Assembly: GCA_037178625.1 (NCBI GenBank)
Contig: CM074139.1
Coordinates: 1,364,001-1,428,000 of the forward strand
Length of the DNA stretch: 64,000 nucleotides
Source: Skeletonema tropicum
Taxonomy: Eukaryota; Bacillariophyta; Thalassiosirophyceae; Thalassiosirales; Thalassiosiraceae
Reading direction: 5' to 3'
This document shows, one piece after another, positions 21,654 to 32,070 of this stretch; within the stretch, counting starts at the first letter, position 1; every line of letters starts with the position of its first letter. The notes below the pieces were generated by a model. The model was not told where the DNA came from. It was given only the letters and a program-made list of their open reading frames with translations, and searched no databases. The translations under genes and the position numbers were made by a program.

Positions 21654-22032
21654 TCGTGTTGGCATCGTGTACAGTACGAGCAATATAGCAATGACATGTT
21701 CAACGGGTTCCCGCCAAAAAAGCCGCCACCTTCCTCCTTTATGTCATTGACGTGAAAATCTTGAGAACCAACCCGCCCAGCCAGAGCAACATACCATGTC
21801 AAACTTGTTAACGACAGCAGCACCTTCGAAAACCTGCTCAATCACAACTCTCTAATAGTGGCGTTCCACACAAATCGCGATGAATTAGTCTGAAGTGAAA
21901 GTTGCTCATCAGAAAACATTCTCGCCGATCATATCTCTGCTCCTCATCAGGTCGATCTTGCTCTTGCTTGCATACCGCTTCGCTACATCCATCGAACAAT
22001 AAGCATATATATATCATTTGAAAAACAACAAC
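21654..22032. other. Intergenic region upstream of the ABC transporter
   Basis: 379 bp between the inverted repeat and the ABC gene, expected to hold its promoter. No gene or named element is seen. Confidence 0.35.
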
Positions 22033-25000
22033 ATGTCCTCCTTCTTCCCAGAAAGAGTCAATATCTTCATTGACGATCACATCGTCACGCCTCTACTAGC
22101 TAAAGAAAACGAAGAGGCTAACGCCATCTCTGAAACGTACAAGTATGATCCCGAGTCCAACTTGACCACCACCACACTTGAATCAAGTATGCAATCTGAC
22201 TTTGGCGCACCTGATCATCCTGACGGCAGCAACATTGTCAAACCCTACAATGACGATGCTGAGCCAAGGAGCCGCTGCCAGCTGCTGAAATCTGTCATCA
22301 TGATTCTCTTGGCGGTGGGAAATATAGCCGCGTGGGTATTGTCATTTGTCTATAATCCATTTGACACGTCGTCTTGGCATTCGATTTTGGTGTTTGTGAC
22401 TGGTGGTATTTGTTTGATTACTACACTTATGATGATTGTGAATGAGCGGAGAATTTTATCGTATCCAATCAGTGAGTCATCTGTAATAGTTTATACATTA
22501 TGTGTGATCCTTTGCTGCTTTGCTTGTATCTAACCTCCTTTTCCTTACATCTCCTCATCATCATCGATAAACATTCAGACTTGATAGAGATGGTTCGCGA
22601 AGTACAAGCGCACAGGAGGGAACTGAAGTTGCAAGTAAATTCTCTCCGAGAGGAGGCAAACTATCTCATGGAACGTGCAACACGGTGTGAAAGTGCTGAA
22701 ATTCAGCTCAGAGAAGTGGCAGAATCGGATGGTTACGGTGCAGATGAGGTGATTCAAATGGTCAAGAATAACGAAAAGGCACTTGATTTACTCAGAGCAA
22801 ACAGACGTGAGAGGGTCACTGAAGAGGTGGTCCGTATCGTGTTGAAAGATGGCTGCCCTATCATCAACGAGGACAAAGCAAAATCACTTGCCAGAGAAAT
22901 TTCTGAAAAGTTGGAAGAAATGAATGTCTTGTTTGATGAAGACAAGTTTATTCAAGCACTTGCATCCAACCCGACACTTGTGGGTGCTGTAAGTACAGTG
23001 AAGAAACTCCTTCCAGATGAAGATTACAACCATGAAAAAGACGACATGTTTCACTTATCTATTGATGATAAAATATCACAAGGATCTGTCTACGCTGCAC
23101 GGGCCAAGCTGGAGGGAAAAGAAGTCTACTCCCTTGCTCAACGTTTGAAGAAGGTAAAAAGTCACTACCATGGAAGTGGAGATAGAAAGAGTAGCACGGA
23201 ATCAGATGATGACGAAGATCCAGAACGGCCTAGAAATGTTGTCCGGGAAGCTCTCCGCCAATTTTCCATCATGGCTAAGCCCTACTTTAAGGAGGAGAGG
23301 AACGGTCGAATTCTCTTTGGTACCTTATTCATTATTACTTTGGTGAACAATGCACTCAATGTCTATTTCTCCTACATTATTCGAGACTTTTACAATGCCT
23401 TGACCGAAAAGCACGTTGCTCAATTCTACCAAGTGTTTGCGAGATATGTCGGTTCTTTGATTGTAGCTGTTCCGATCCAAGTGAGTTACCGCTACATGCA
23501 CACCAAAATAGGAATTGCCTGGAGGAAATGGCTGACTGAGGTAAGACACTCAATATTGTGAGCGAGAGCTCTCTTATATCACTTTCGGTCTGTTGACAAT
23601 ATATTCTACACTTCTTTCTTTTCCACAGAGAGTCCTTACATTATACTTTTCCAACCGCGTCTTTTATGGACTTGAATCGCAAGGCAATCGCGCAGATGGA
23701 CAAGCAAGAGATTACAAGGAAAGGCGGAATGAAGTTGATAACCCAGATCAACGTATACAAGAAGATGTGTATAGCTTCACATCATTTAGCCTCTCATTCT
23801 TCCTCACTATAGTGGGTACCGTAATCGACCTCGTCAGTTTTTCCATCATCCTCTTTTCAGTCATGCCTCAGCTCTTCATCGCAATTATAGTCTTTGCTAC
23901 TCTTGGTACCGCTGCTACTGTCATCATTGGCAAGGTCTTAGTCAGACTTAATTATGAGTCTCTTCAAAGGGAAGCTGATTTCCGTTTTTCATTGGTGCGT
24001 ATTCGTGAGAACGCTGAATCAATAGCCTTTTATAATGGGGAAGCCGTTGAAGAGAAGCAGACGAAGCAAAAGTTCCTGAGAGCAATTGAAAATTCCAACC
24101 TTATCAACATTGCGCAGCGTAACCTCGATGTGTTTACCACATCCTACAACCATCTTACAGAGATATTACCCACGATCATTCTAGCAAATCAATATTTCGA
24201 CGGGATAATCGAGTTCGGAGTTGTTGCTCAGGTTCGAGGAGCATTTTGGCATATCTTAGATGACTTCTCTGTCATCATTCGCGAGTTTAATGGTATTGCT
24301 TCGTTCATGGCAGGCTTAGACCGTCTCTTTTTGTTCATGAAAGCCATTCAAAAGTTAGACCCCGATCGTCCAAAAGATGATGCAAATGTGATGATGAAGG
24401 ATATGACCCCTCCAGATGATGAAGGTGATAGGCATTCTTCACAACATACTATTCGTACCAAAGAAGTGAGAGCGTCAGACCCAGGTGCGGCTTCAGAAAC
24501 TGATCCTACACAACCCTCAACAATACTCACAATACGTGATTTGCGTCTCGTTACCCCTGATAAAAAACGAGTGCTTGTCGAAAATCTCGATATCTCACTA
24601 TTGAGAGGAAAGAATCTGCTCATTGCTGGAGTATCGGGTTCTGGAAAGAGTTCCCTGCTTAGAGCGATTGCAGGGCTTTGGAGGAACAACGGAACTGGAG
24701 AAATCGTTCGACCAAGCTGTGATCAAATCTACTTCTTGCCGCAAAGACCGTATTGTCCGCCTGGGTCGTTAAGGGAAATATTGTTGTACCCATGCACGGA
24801 ACTATCGGATAGCTATGACGGTACCCAAGATGGGTGGTCAAGACCGATTGAGCAACGGCGTGTTGAGTGGTCAAGCATGAGCGACGCAGAGTTGCTTGAA
24901 GTCTTAGATGCGGTGGATTTACCAGATTTGGCTAGTAGGATTGGTGACGGCGACCCAGTACGTGGCCTCAACACTGTTCTCGACTATAGCAACACACTGT

Positions 25001-25305
25001 CACTTGGTGAGCAGCAACGTATAGCATTTGGAAGATTAGTCATCAATCGGCCGAGCCTGGTCGTACTTGACGAAGCGTCTTCTGCTTTGGACATTGCTGC
25101 AGAACGGAAGATGTACACGCTCTTGAAGAATATAGCCTCTGATTCGGAAGACGGAGCCTGCGGCTTGACATATGTGAGCGTTGGGCATCGACCGACGCTT
25201 CTTCAACATCACGATGTGAAGTTACTGCTGCGAGATGGTAGCAGTTACGTAAGTTTCATACAACAAACTGAAAGCTCGGCTGAAGAAGACGCCATTTTGA
25301 CCTAA
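22033..25305 (+). CDS. ABCD-type (SbmA/BacA-like) ABC half-transporter with N-terminal membrane/coiled-coil extension
   Basis: A 1025-residue protein in three exons (22033-22471, 22579-23540, 23629-25305). Start at ATG 22033 (context AACAACAACATGTCC). Residues 84-106 and 114-135 are two membrane helices. Residues about 150-230 are a charged helical, coiled-coil-like stretch. The transporter begins near 350 with REALRQFSIMAKPYFKEERNGRILFG and multiple membrane helices (RFSLVRIRENAESIAFYNGE is typical of the family). The ATPase domain has Walker A GVSGSGKSS (near 802), signature LSLGEQQR (near 924) and Walker B LVVLDEASSALD (near 943). Subfamily D members carry acyl-CoAs into peroxisomes, or vitamin B12 or peptides in bacteria. 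The substrate here is unknown. The N-terminal extension is unusual. Confidence 0.87.
22472..22578 (+). other. Intron 1 of ABC transporter (107 bp)
   Basis: GTGAGT donor, AACATTCAG acceptor. The splice joins LSYPI to NLIEMVREV in frame. Confidence 0.8.
23541..23628 (+). other. Intron 2 of ABC transporter (88 bp)
   Basis: GTAAGA donor after ...ACTGAG and TTTTCCACAG acceptor. The splice joins KWLTE to RVLTLYFSNRVFYGL in frame. Confidence 0.82.
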
Positions 25306-25448
25306 TCATCGCATGAGCAAGGTGGAAGAGACAGGTGTTCAACGCAATTGTTTATAAATTAGAAGCTATGCGTTCTAGTTGCAAACGATTTCTTTCATTT
25401 CCTCCACCGACACACGTAACTACATTGATTACCCATATGGCGTGAGAG

Positions 25449-26648
25449 TTACTTCTCTTCATCATCTGGCCTGGGATAGGAAAACTTAACGCCAGAGTCA
25501 TTGCTGGATTTCAACTCCTGCACAGGAGTAAGAAATGACTTATCTCTGGAGTGGAATCCTCCATACGGTGGATAGTGATAGGCTGCCTCAACTGGATAGG
25601 CAGCACCAAACTGGTTTATGTTGGGTTCTTGTCCAAGGTAGGGTGGTGCGAACCTCCTAGCACTCTCATCAACTCGATGAGCAAGAGGTTCTTCTTCATC
25701 TTCTCTTTGATCAAAGTGCTCGGTAATAGGGGGCGCCGTCGTGGGGATATCCAGTTTGAAAGCAAGAGACTTTGCCAGCTTTTGATCGCACTTGAAGCGT
25801 TCCATTTTGGCTTTGTAAAGCCTCCTTTCGTTTTGTTCACGCTCAAGAAAGGGGCCCTTTTCGTCTACACTCGCACTACGCCACTTTTCGCCCAGCATGC
25901 GAGAAATGTCAGCGTTTGGAATGTCAGGATTCTCCGACTGAAGCTGACGTCGCTTTAACTGAGCCCACATCAGGAAGGCACTCATGGGACGCTTGGGTGC
26001 AGCTGCATCCTTCTTACGTCTCACTTTTCTCACCGATGGAACGAACTCCTTCCTCTCTTTGTTGTAGCGCTGGCGATCTTTGCTAGCAACTTTCTCCCAA
26101 TATTCTCTCTCCTCTTTCGATACAACCCTCCACTCCTCGGCTGCTTCGTTGGTATTCACTCCCCTCTTTGCTTGCATGAAGCACATAAAGGCTGACCTTG
26201 CGGGAACAGGTCGGTCTCCTTGAGATTCCGTTGACTCAGATGAGCAGCTGTTAGTGACGGCAGGCGGATCGGGCGTTTCAAAGTAAGGGCTCCTTTTGGG
26301 AGAAGAAAGACCTTCAGGGATCCAATCATGAGGTGTGATCGTTGGCGGAGTGGCACGATGATGAGAACGAGAAGATTTCGGTGGACGTGGGGTGAAAGCA
26401 TCGACATCGTATTGTTGAGCATAGTAGGCTTTTAGGCCACTTTCGCTCGAGAAAGCTTTCAGGCCACTTTCGTTCGTAGACGTTTGCTCATCATTTGGAG
26501 GAGCACCGATGTATGCAGGAGGGTGATAAGGCGGAGGAGGATAGTAGTGGTAATAGTGGTCACCAGGATAAGGATGAGGATGGTCACTCGAATACTGATA
26601 GAACAAACGAGAAGAAGGGTCGTCGTTTGGAGCTCTCTGCTGCGACAT
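25449..26648 (-). CDS. Protein with two HMG boxes
   Basis: A 399-residue protein. The N-terminus is rich in His, Tyr and Pro and has a small duplication (SGLKAFSSES-SGLKAY type, about 61-75). HMG box 1 spans about residues 146-202 (RPVPARSAFMCFMQAKRG...REYWEKVASKDRQRYNKER). HMG box 2 spans about 218-287 (PKRPMSAFLMWAQLKRRQL...ISRMLGEKWRSASVDEKGPFLEREQNERRLYKAKM). Box 2 is a canonical match; box 1 is more divergent, with a shortened first helix region. A basic linker (VRKVRRKKDAAAPKR) separates them. It probably binds and bends DNA in the nucleus, as a chromatin or transcription factor. Confidence 0.85.
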   Translation of the reverse strand: MSQQRAPNDDPSSRLFYQYSSDHPHPYPGDHYYHYYPPPPYHPPAYIGAPPNDEQTSTNESGLKAFSSESGLKAYYAQQYDVDAFTPRPPKSSRSHHRATPPTITPHDWIPEGLSSPKRSPYFETPDPPAVTNSCSSESTESQGDRPVPARSAFMCFMQAKRGVNTNEAAEEWRVVSKEEREYWEKVASKDRQRYNKERKEFVPSVRKVRRKKDAAAPKRPMSAFLMWAQLKRRQLQSENPDIPNADISRMLGEKWRSASVDEKGPFLEREQNERRLYKAKMERFKCDQKLAKSLAFKLDIPTTAPPITEHFDQREDEEEPLAHRVDESARRFAPPYLGQEPNINQFGAAYPVEAAYHYPPYGGFHSRDKSFLTPVQELKSSNDSGVKFSYPRPDDEEK

Positions 26649-26983
26649 GTTCGATGTTGATGATCAAGTAAAGAGACGGCTGCCGCTGAATGATGTCGAA
26701 ACAACTGACTGTCATACTTTTATGGTCACTCTATGCAGAGTTGTTGCCTTTTGATCTGCTGCCGCAGTATTCAATCATGTGGGATGGCAAATTGATTTGT
26801 ATGAAAGTCGTTGGGGAAATCGATCATGCGGCAAAAACGCGATTAAAAACCCAACGATACACATGATATGTAAAGACGAAATTAGCCGTTGTGTCCACCT
26901 CACTGACTTACATAGTAATAAGTATCGTGCCCCTTGACTAAGTAATACAATGTCTAATGAAAATTAAGCAGCACGCAACCACC
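26649..26983. other. Intergenic region
   Basis: 335 bp between two minus-strand genes: the promoter of the HMG gene and the 3' flank of the Seh1-like gene. Nothing else is seen. Confidence 0.4.
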
Positions 26984-28503
26984 TTATCGCTGTGAAGCCA
27001 TTCCCGTAGTATCCCCAACGATTTCGCTAATACATTTGAAGTTTCCCTGAAAGTCACTCTTCCACAGCTTCACCACGCCACAGTCACCACTACTGGCCAA
27101 CACCGTCCCTGTCAAATTCCACTGACATCTCCACACCTCACTTCGATCCAGGTCCTCTGTTCCTTCATATACCAAAGACGATGACGCTGCTGTCTGCGCA
27201 CCCCCTTCTCCCTTACCACCCCTCCCTCGCTTCACTCTATGAACCTTCAAACGATGATCCTTCCCACACGTCGCAATCAAATGATACGACCGTCCAACAT
27301 TGGGAGCCCATGCCACATCCAATACACCTCTCGGAACTCCATTCGCAGTGGCATGGTTTGGTAATCGAATCGCTTCTACCCATGATCTTGCCCCATCATC
27401 ATATCGATACACAGACGCCCGTCCCGAAGAACACCCTACGCAAAGTGTGGCTGGTTCAAATCGACCCGTGCACCAAGACAGAGATGACACTCCCATATTT
27501 TCATTTGATGAATTCTCACCACCAATCGTCATGGACTGTCGTCCCACAACCACTGCCTCGGAAGTATCCACAGCATCTTCCACACCCGCCTCAATCACCC
27601 CGTCTAATTTCCAATGATTCAAATTCATCGTATCCAACGCTTCATAAATTCGTACCACACCGTCCGCACTACCCGTAGCTAGTCGTAATCCAAGATGACG
27701 GGGTGCAAATTCGACAGTTGTGACGGCACGTCTTGCATCGGATAATGTTGCTTTTTGTACCCATCGTGACGACGAGGAAGAAGTGTCTCCTGAAGCGGTG
27801 TTGGTACCTCCTGCCATGGCGGCATTGTTGTTGATGTTTTCGTCGGGTGTGGCCAGTGATTTGAAGTTTCCTTCTCGTTCTTCCCATATTACGACTGAGT
27901 GATCTATATATTCGTATTTTGTGTTGTGTTGATTCGAGAGAGATAGCATGATTAAATAATAGATGATGTGTGAAAAAGATGTCAGCAAGCTTCTAATCAG
28001 TTGATAGCAATATAATCAGCCACGTATAAACATCACCAATTCATAATAATGAAGTCTATCATGCCCAACCAGAAGCGCACCAAGACGAACAAGATACACT
28101 CGAATAATCAAGACACAACATCATATCTAATCCATCTTGTAATTCTTCTATATCTTTTCATTCACTTACCAGCACCAGCCGTAGCCAACAACTGTCCAAA
28201 CTCCGGATGACTCCAGCAAACCCTCCTCACCGCACCCCTTGCCGCAACCCACTCATTCGCTTTACCCCCAGCCCCTCCACCCCCTCCACTACCCAGCTCG
28301 CCACTCATCCACATGCCATCACTATTCAAATCCCAAACACGTACCGTCCGATCACCCGAGGCGGTAGCGAAGCGTCGACCGTAGTAATCGAAGGAGATGT
28401 CGTGGACGTAGTCGAGGTGACCGTGGGGGAGGATTTGGGAGGTGGATATTAGGCGGTGTGGTTTGCTGGCTGGAGTGGTGGTGGTGGTTGTCATGGTTGC
28501 CAT
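26984..28503 (-). CDS. SEH1: Seh1-like WD40 nucleoporin / SEA-complex subunit
   Basis: A 417-residue protein in two exons (28503-28170 and 27903-26984) with a 266 bp GT-AG intron. The start reads ILPHGHLDYVHDISFDYYGRRFATASGDRTVRVWDLNSDG...VCWSHPEFGQLLATAGADHSVVIWEER. This matches the Seh1 signature of a first WD repeat followed by WxHPEFGQ and VxVWEE. Later repeats include GSADGVVRIYE, LIATCGKDHRLKVHRV and LASSGDCGVVKLWKSD. Seh1 works in the Y-shaped nuclear-pore subcomplex and in the SEA/GATOR2 complex at the vacuole. Low-complexity inserts (Asn/Ala/Ser-rich near residue 130) enlarge it compared with the usual 350 residues. Confidence 0.85.
27904..28169 (-). other. Intron of the Seh1-like gene (266 bp)
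   Basis: GTAAGTGAATG donor and GAATATATAG acceptor on the minus strand. Exons of 334 and 920 nt join in frame as LATAGA-DHSVVIW. It is the longest intron I can define in this window. Confidence 0.78.
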
Positions 28504-28550
28504 AGCGTTTTTCGGTCTTCAGACTGCTGAGTGGTGGGGTGAAAAAGTAC

Positions 28551-28577
28551 CATGCTACAGGGGTCAAAAAAGGTGAA
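28551..28577 (+). repeat. Left terminal inverted repeat
   Basis: 27 bp identical to the reverse complement of 32044-32070. The element proper most likely starts at CAGGGG (28558), after the TA at 28556-28557. Confidence 0.85.
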
Positions 28578-29205
28578 TTACAGAAAAGGTGTCTAACGGA
28601 GCCTCCAAAATCAGATTTTTGCACAACTCACTTCACCGACATGCATTGACACATAAGATCATCCTACCATAGCACACGCCGTATCACTTCAGTAAAAAGA
28701 CATAACAAACCTACGATGTGGCGATTACCCCATTTTTTGACGCTGAATCCAATGGTGGCATCATCGTTGGATGATAAGCAATGTTGACTGACGTATCGAC
28801 CGCTACATCAGCAGCTGCGTTTTGTGCCGATTTTGAACACATATCATGATGTATGCAACAAAATACAAAGGTGTTAATGACTTAACAGCTACTTTATGTC
28901 ATCCACCATGTCGTACATGTATAAAATACGAATAATGATCAACAATAACATCGTAATCGAGCCTGATAGAAGCAAAGTAGTGAAACATGCGGGGGAATGC
29001 GGTGCAGATACATTGGTGAGATTTGAACGTAATACTTGTACAGTATGATAGATGCCAACGAACCAATAAAATAACCGTTGCAACAGCAATGGCACAGATT
29101 CCAACAAGCAAGAAAGTTCGTTGCAATTTTGGATTCGCAGGACCATTCAGATCTCTTTTTTGACCGTTGCTATGCTCATAATTTTCTAAAAGTAAAACTG
29201 TCAAC
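28578..29205. other. Left non-coding part of the transposon
   Basis: About 630 bp between the left TIR and the transposase start. A minus-strand frame exists here but shows no recognisable protein. It probably holds the element's promoter. Confidence 0.4.
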
Positions 29206-31731
29206 ATGATTTCTCCTGATAGCCGTACTCCTTCCCTTGTTACTTCCGAGAGCCAGCCTCCTCCCCTTGCCAATAGAGAAGGCGGATATTCGAGAGAGAC
29301 TCTGTCTGGTTACAGAGCACTTCAGGGTCACTATGGAATCTCCGTTACAGATCATGGTAATACCTACGCGCCTTCAGTTTCGACAGCAACGACTGCTTCC
29401 AAGCGCTTTGATGCCACGAAAGATCTTCATACCCTCAATGCAAGAATGCAAGATGCCAAAGAGCTCGTTGTCGACTACGCAAATACTTTTCTAGACAAAA
29501 CGCAAGTCACACGCAGAAGAAGTACGCTGCAAATGAGATGAAGAAGGTCTTACCTACATTCCTTGATGAAGCACAAGCCACCATCCACAGATCTGCCGTC
29601 CGTACTGCTAACATGCCAGCCATGAAACAACTGCAGCAGCGCCAAGAGGCTAACTTACGACAGCATGTTATCTCTGAAAAATCGAAGAAGAGGCCTGCTG
29701 TCCAGATGATTCAACATTTCTCTAAGCAAGAAGCTGCTAGGAAGAAGCCGGCAGCAAGAGTCTCTCCACCGCCCCAAGCTCAAGGTCAAGCTGCACATTC
29801 TGCAAGAACAAGGCAGCAGAAAATGGCTCAAAAGCTGAAGATGCCTAAGGCAAATGACCCACCTGTTCCTGCAAATGGACATACATACACACCAGTTGAG
29901 TGCATGAAGATTGTCATGGCTGCCAACCCGATGAATAAGAAGAGGTCAGTTGCGCAAGGTGCCCTAGTGAACAAGATTATTGCCAAGCAGTATGTTCCTG
30001 TCTCCAAGAAAACCCTCTACATGCATATTGAGAAGTTCCGCTCGTCGAAGACGTATTTGGCTACCGATGAATGGAATAAGAGAGGTCGGCGCAGAGTGGC
30101 CGGGGATGACCAGCTCCACGTAGTCATTCGTCAATTCCAAGAGGATCTGGGAAGAGCACTGAAGAAGACGGATGTGAATGATATTTTGGCGGAAGTAGAA
30201 AGGAGAGATGCAATCAAGCGAGGCCTCTCAATTTGCCATTGCCGGAAGACTTTCCCAAAAGCTACAGTTGGTCTCTACAGCACTATTATTGCGGACATGC
30301 AAGATAATTTTCTTGTCACTTCAGCTGTGCGGAAAACAAATGCTCGATATACTGCAGAGACGTCTCTTCGCGGATCGGTGGCGTCTCTTACCACAGTTGG
30401 TGCATCCCACTTTGAGGTATGCGAGGAAGAGGATCCCAAGTTTCTTCTTGCATTAGAGAAATTAGATGAGAGCGAGAAGAAGTTGTACGACATCGTGAAA
30501 CAATATCACGGAAACAAGCCTCTCAGATGCGTGAAGCCTTTCATGGTGACCTCGTCCGATTGCGAAACTGAGTTCATATGTCAAGGGGAAATGGCTGGTG
30601 TAGAAGATGCACTGCAGTGGCGGGTCATTGATGGTCCTTCTTTGGAAGCCAAAGGTACTAATGCCATTTATGATGTAGATGAAAACGATACGTCGTTTGG
30701 CGGAATGAGGGCAAAATGCCATCACATCATGGCAGGCACTTGCGACATGGCCCCGCCATGTGTTGCTATCCTCGGACTCACAGACAAGGATCTACCGAAT
30801 GATGACATGGTTGAGATCGTATTGAAGAATCTGTGGCGTGGAGGGACCGAGGACATTCATGTCCTGCTGATCAAGGGAAAGGAGGGAGCAGAAAAGAAAA
30901 GATTTGATTACATTCGTGAGAAGATCTACTTTCCTTTTGTGGATAAGATGAGGAAGAAATACGGGAATTACGATCACTGAAGCGTTAATGGCAAATGCGA
31001 ACCAAGTCTGGGAACATCTAAAGTCGCGGTTGCACAATCACCTCTGCCGTGTCAAGGAAAGTCAGCACCGCCATTGGTCTCTAATGTGGGCGAGGAAGAA
31101 TCTAGCAGTAGTTGCTGCATACATGGTACTGTTCAAACACGCGAAGGATGTCTCTTGCGCAAACGAGCACTCTTGTCTCATCATCTTGCCTTCTCGAAGC
31201 TGCAATTACCTTCGCCCAACCAACAACAACGCAAATTGGCATGGAGCATACTTGCATACGGACGAAAATGAAGACAAATTAATTCGATGTGGAATGACTA
31301 CTCATACTGATGGATTCATTGGGCGCAATCATGAACATGAAAAGAGAGCCAAGGCCGATCGAAACGATGACAACTGCCTCTTTTATAATGCATATCCGTC
31401 AAAAGAGAGCAGACGGGCAGCTTGCCGAGCTAGAGATGGTTATTGGGAGAGTTTGGTACAATACGTTGCGGCGGGATTTGATCGAAGTGACGATGCAATT
31501 GCAGCATTCCAGCAGGATGAGAGTGTAGGTGGGTTGTTCTTTATGAATGAAGAAGAACAACAAAGAATTAGAGCTCTGAAGTTGAGAGGAAAAGATCATG
31601 CGCAACAAAAGTTTGCAGTGATGACAGCGTACATGTTTGAACTGGGATATGACTTGGCTCTCTCACCTCTTTGCAATGTTTCGAAAAGCCCGGGATTCGA
31701 AGGTTGCGGACTACGTCGTCCTGAAGCATAA
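29206..31731 (+). pseudogene. Transposase-like gene with two frameshifts
   Basis: Three consecutive frames read as one protein. Part 1 (29206-29541, 111 residues) runs into part 2 (29538-30980, 480 residues) with a frame change near 29490-29505; in the part-2 frame the upstream text KKYAANEMKKVLPTFLDEAQ is already coding-like. Part 3 (30988-31731, 247 residues) continues after a second change near 30940-30978, where the frame reads ITEALMANANQVWEHLKSR. Part 2 has a helix-turn-helix-like stretch (YTPVECMKIVMAAN...VPVSKKTLYMHIEKFR), reminiscent of the psq/pogo type, and a possible catalytic region (FMVTSSDCETEFICQG). I cannot assign a complete DDE triad. Position inside a TA-flanked TIR element supports the transposase call. 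Confidence 0.68.
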
Positions 31732-32043
31732 TGCTTATCACTCCTCTCCTCTTGTCGAGTTGATGTATTTGTGATGTTGTGTGTGGCAAATTTTGCGGCG
31801 CAAAGTAGATTGCATAATATGTATAAATTTGTTGGATGCCAAGAGTATTGCATGCTGTTACACAAGTAATCAACTCGGCTTCTTTACATCCATCTCCATT
31901 ATCCCTCTCCATTATGTCTACAGCCGCAGGATCGAATGGTACTTCGTCATGGTTGAGACGGTAGATTTGATGGATTCTGATGGATTTTGTACAAATTTGT
32001 ACTAATTCCCACGTGACTGTTCTACGTTCAGGAAGAGGTGTTG

Positions 32044-32070
32044 TTCACCTTTTTTGACCCCTGTAGCATG
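32044..32070 (-). repeat. Right terminal inverted repeat
   Basis: Mirror of 28551-28577, ending CCCCTG at 32063 and followed by TA and GCATG. Confidence 0.85.

Larger units (their letters stand above)
28558..32063. mobile_element. 3.5 kb TIR DNA transposon flanked by TA (Tc1/mariner/pogo-like)
   Basis: The two ends are exact inverted repeats. CAGGGGTCAAAAAAGGTG(AA) starts at 28558 and its reverse complement ends at 32063. Each end is flanked by TA, and the match continues outward as CATGC/GCATG (28551-28555 and 32066-32070), so the total inverted match is 27 bp. A TA target duplication with a CAGGGG-type terminus fits the Tc1/mariner/pogo group. The element carries a plus-strand transposase-like reading frame broken by at least two frameshifts (29206-31731), so this copy looks dead on its own but mobilisable in trans. 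Confidence 0.82.

Noticed and set aside
28899..29273. Minus-strand frame with hydrophobic stretches in the left part of the transposon
   Set aside because: No recognisable protein and no consistent start; it overlaps the transposase 5' end.
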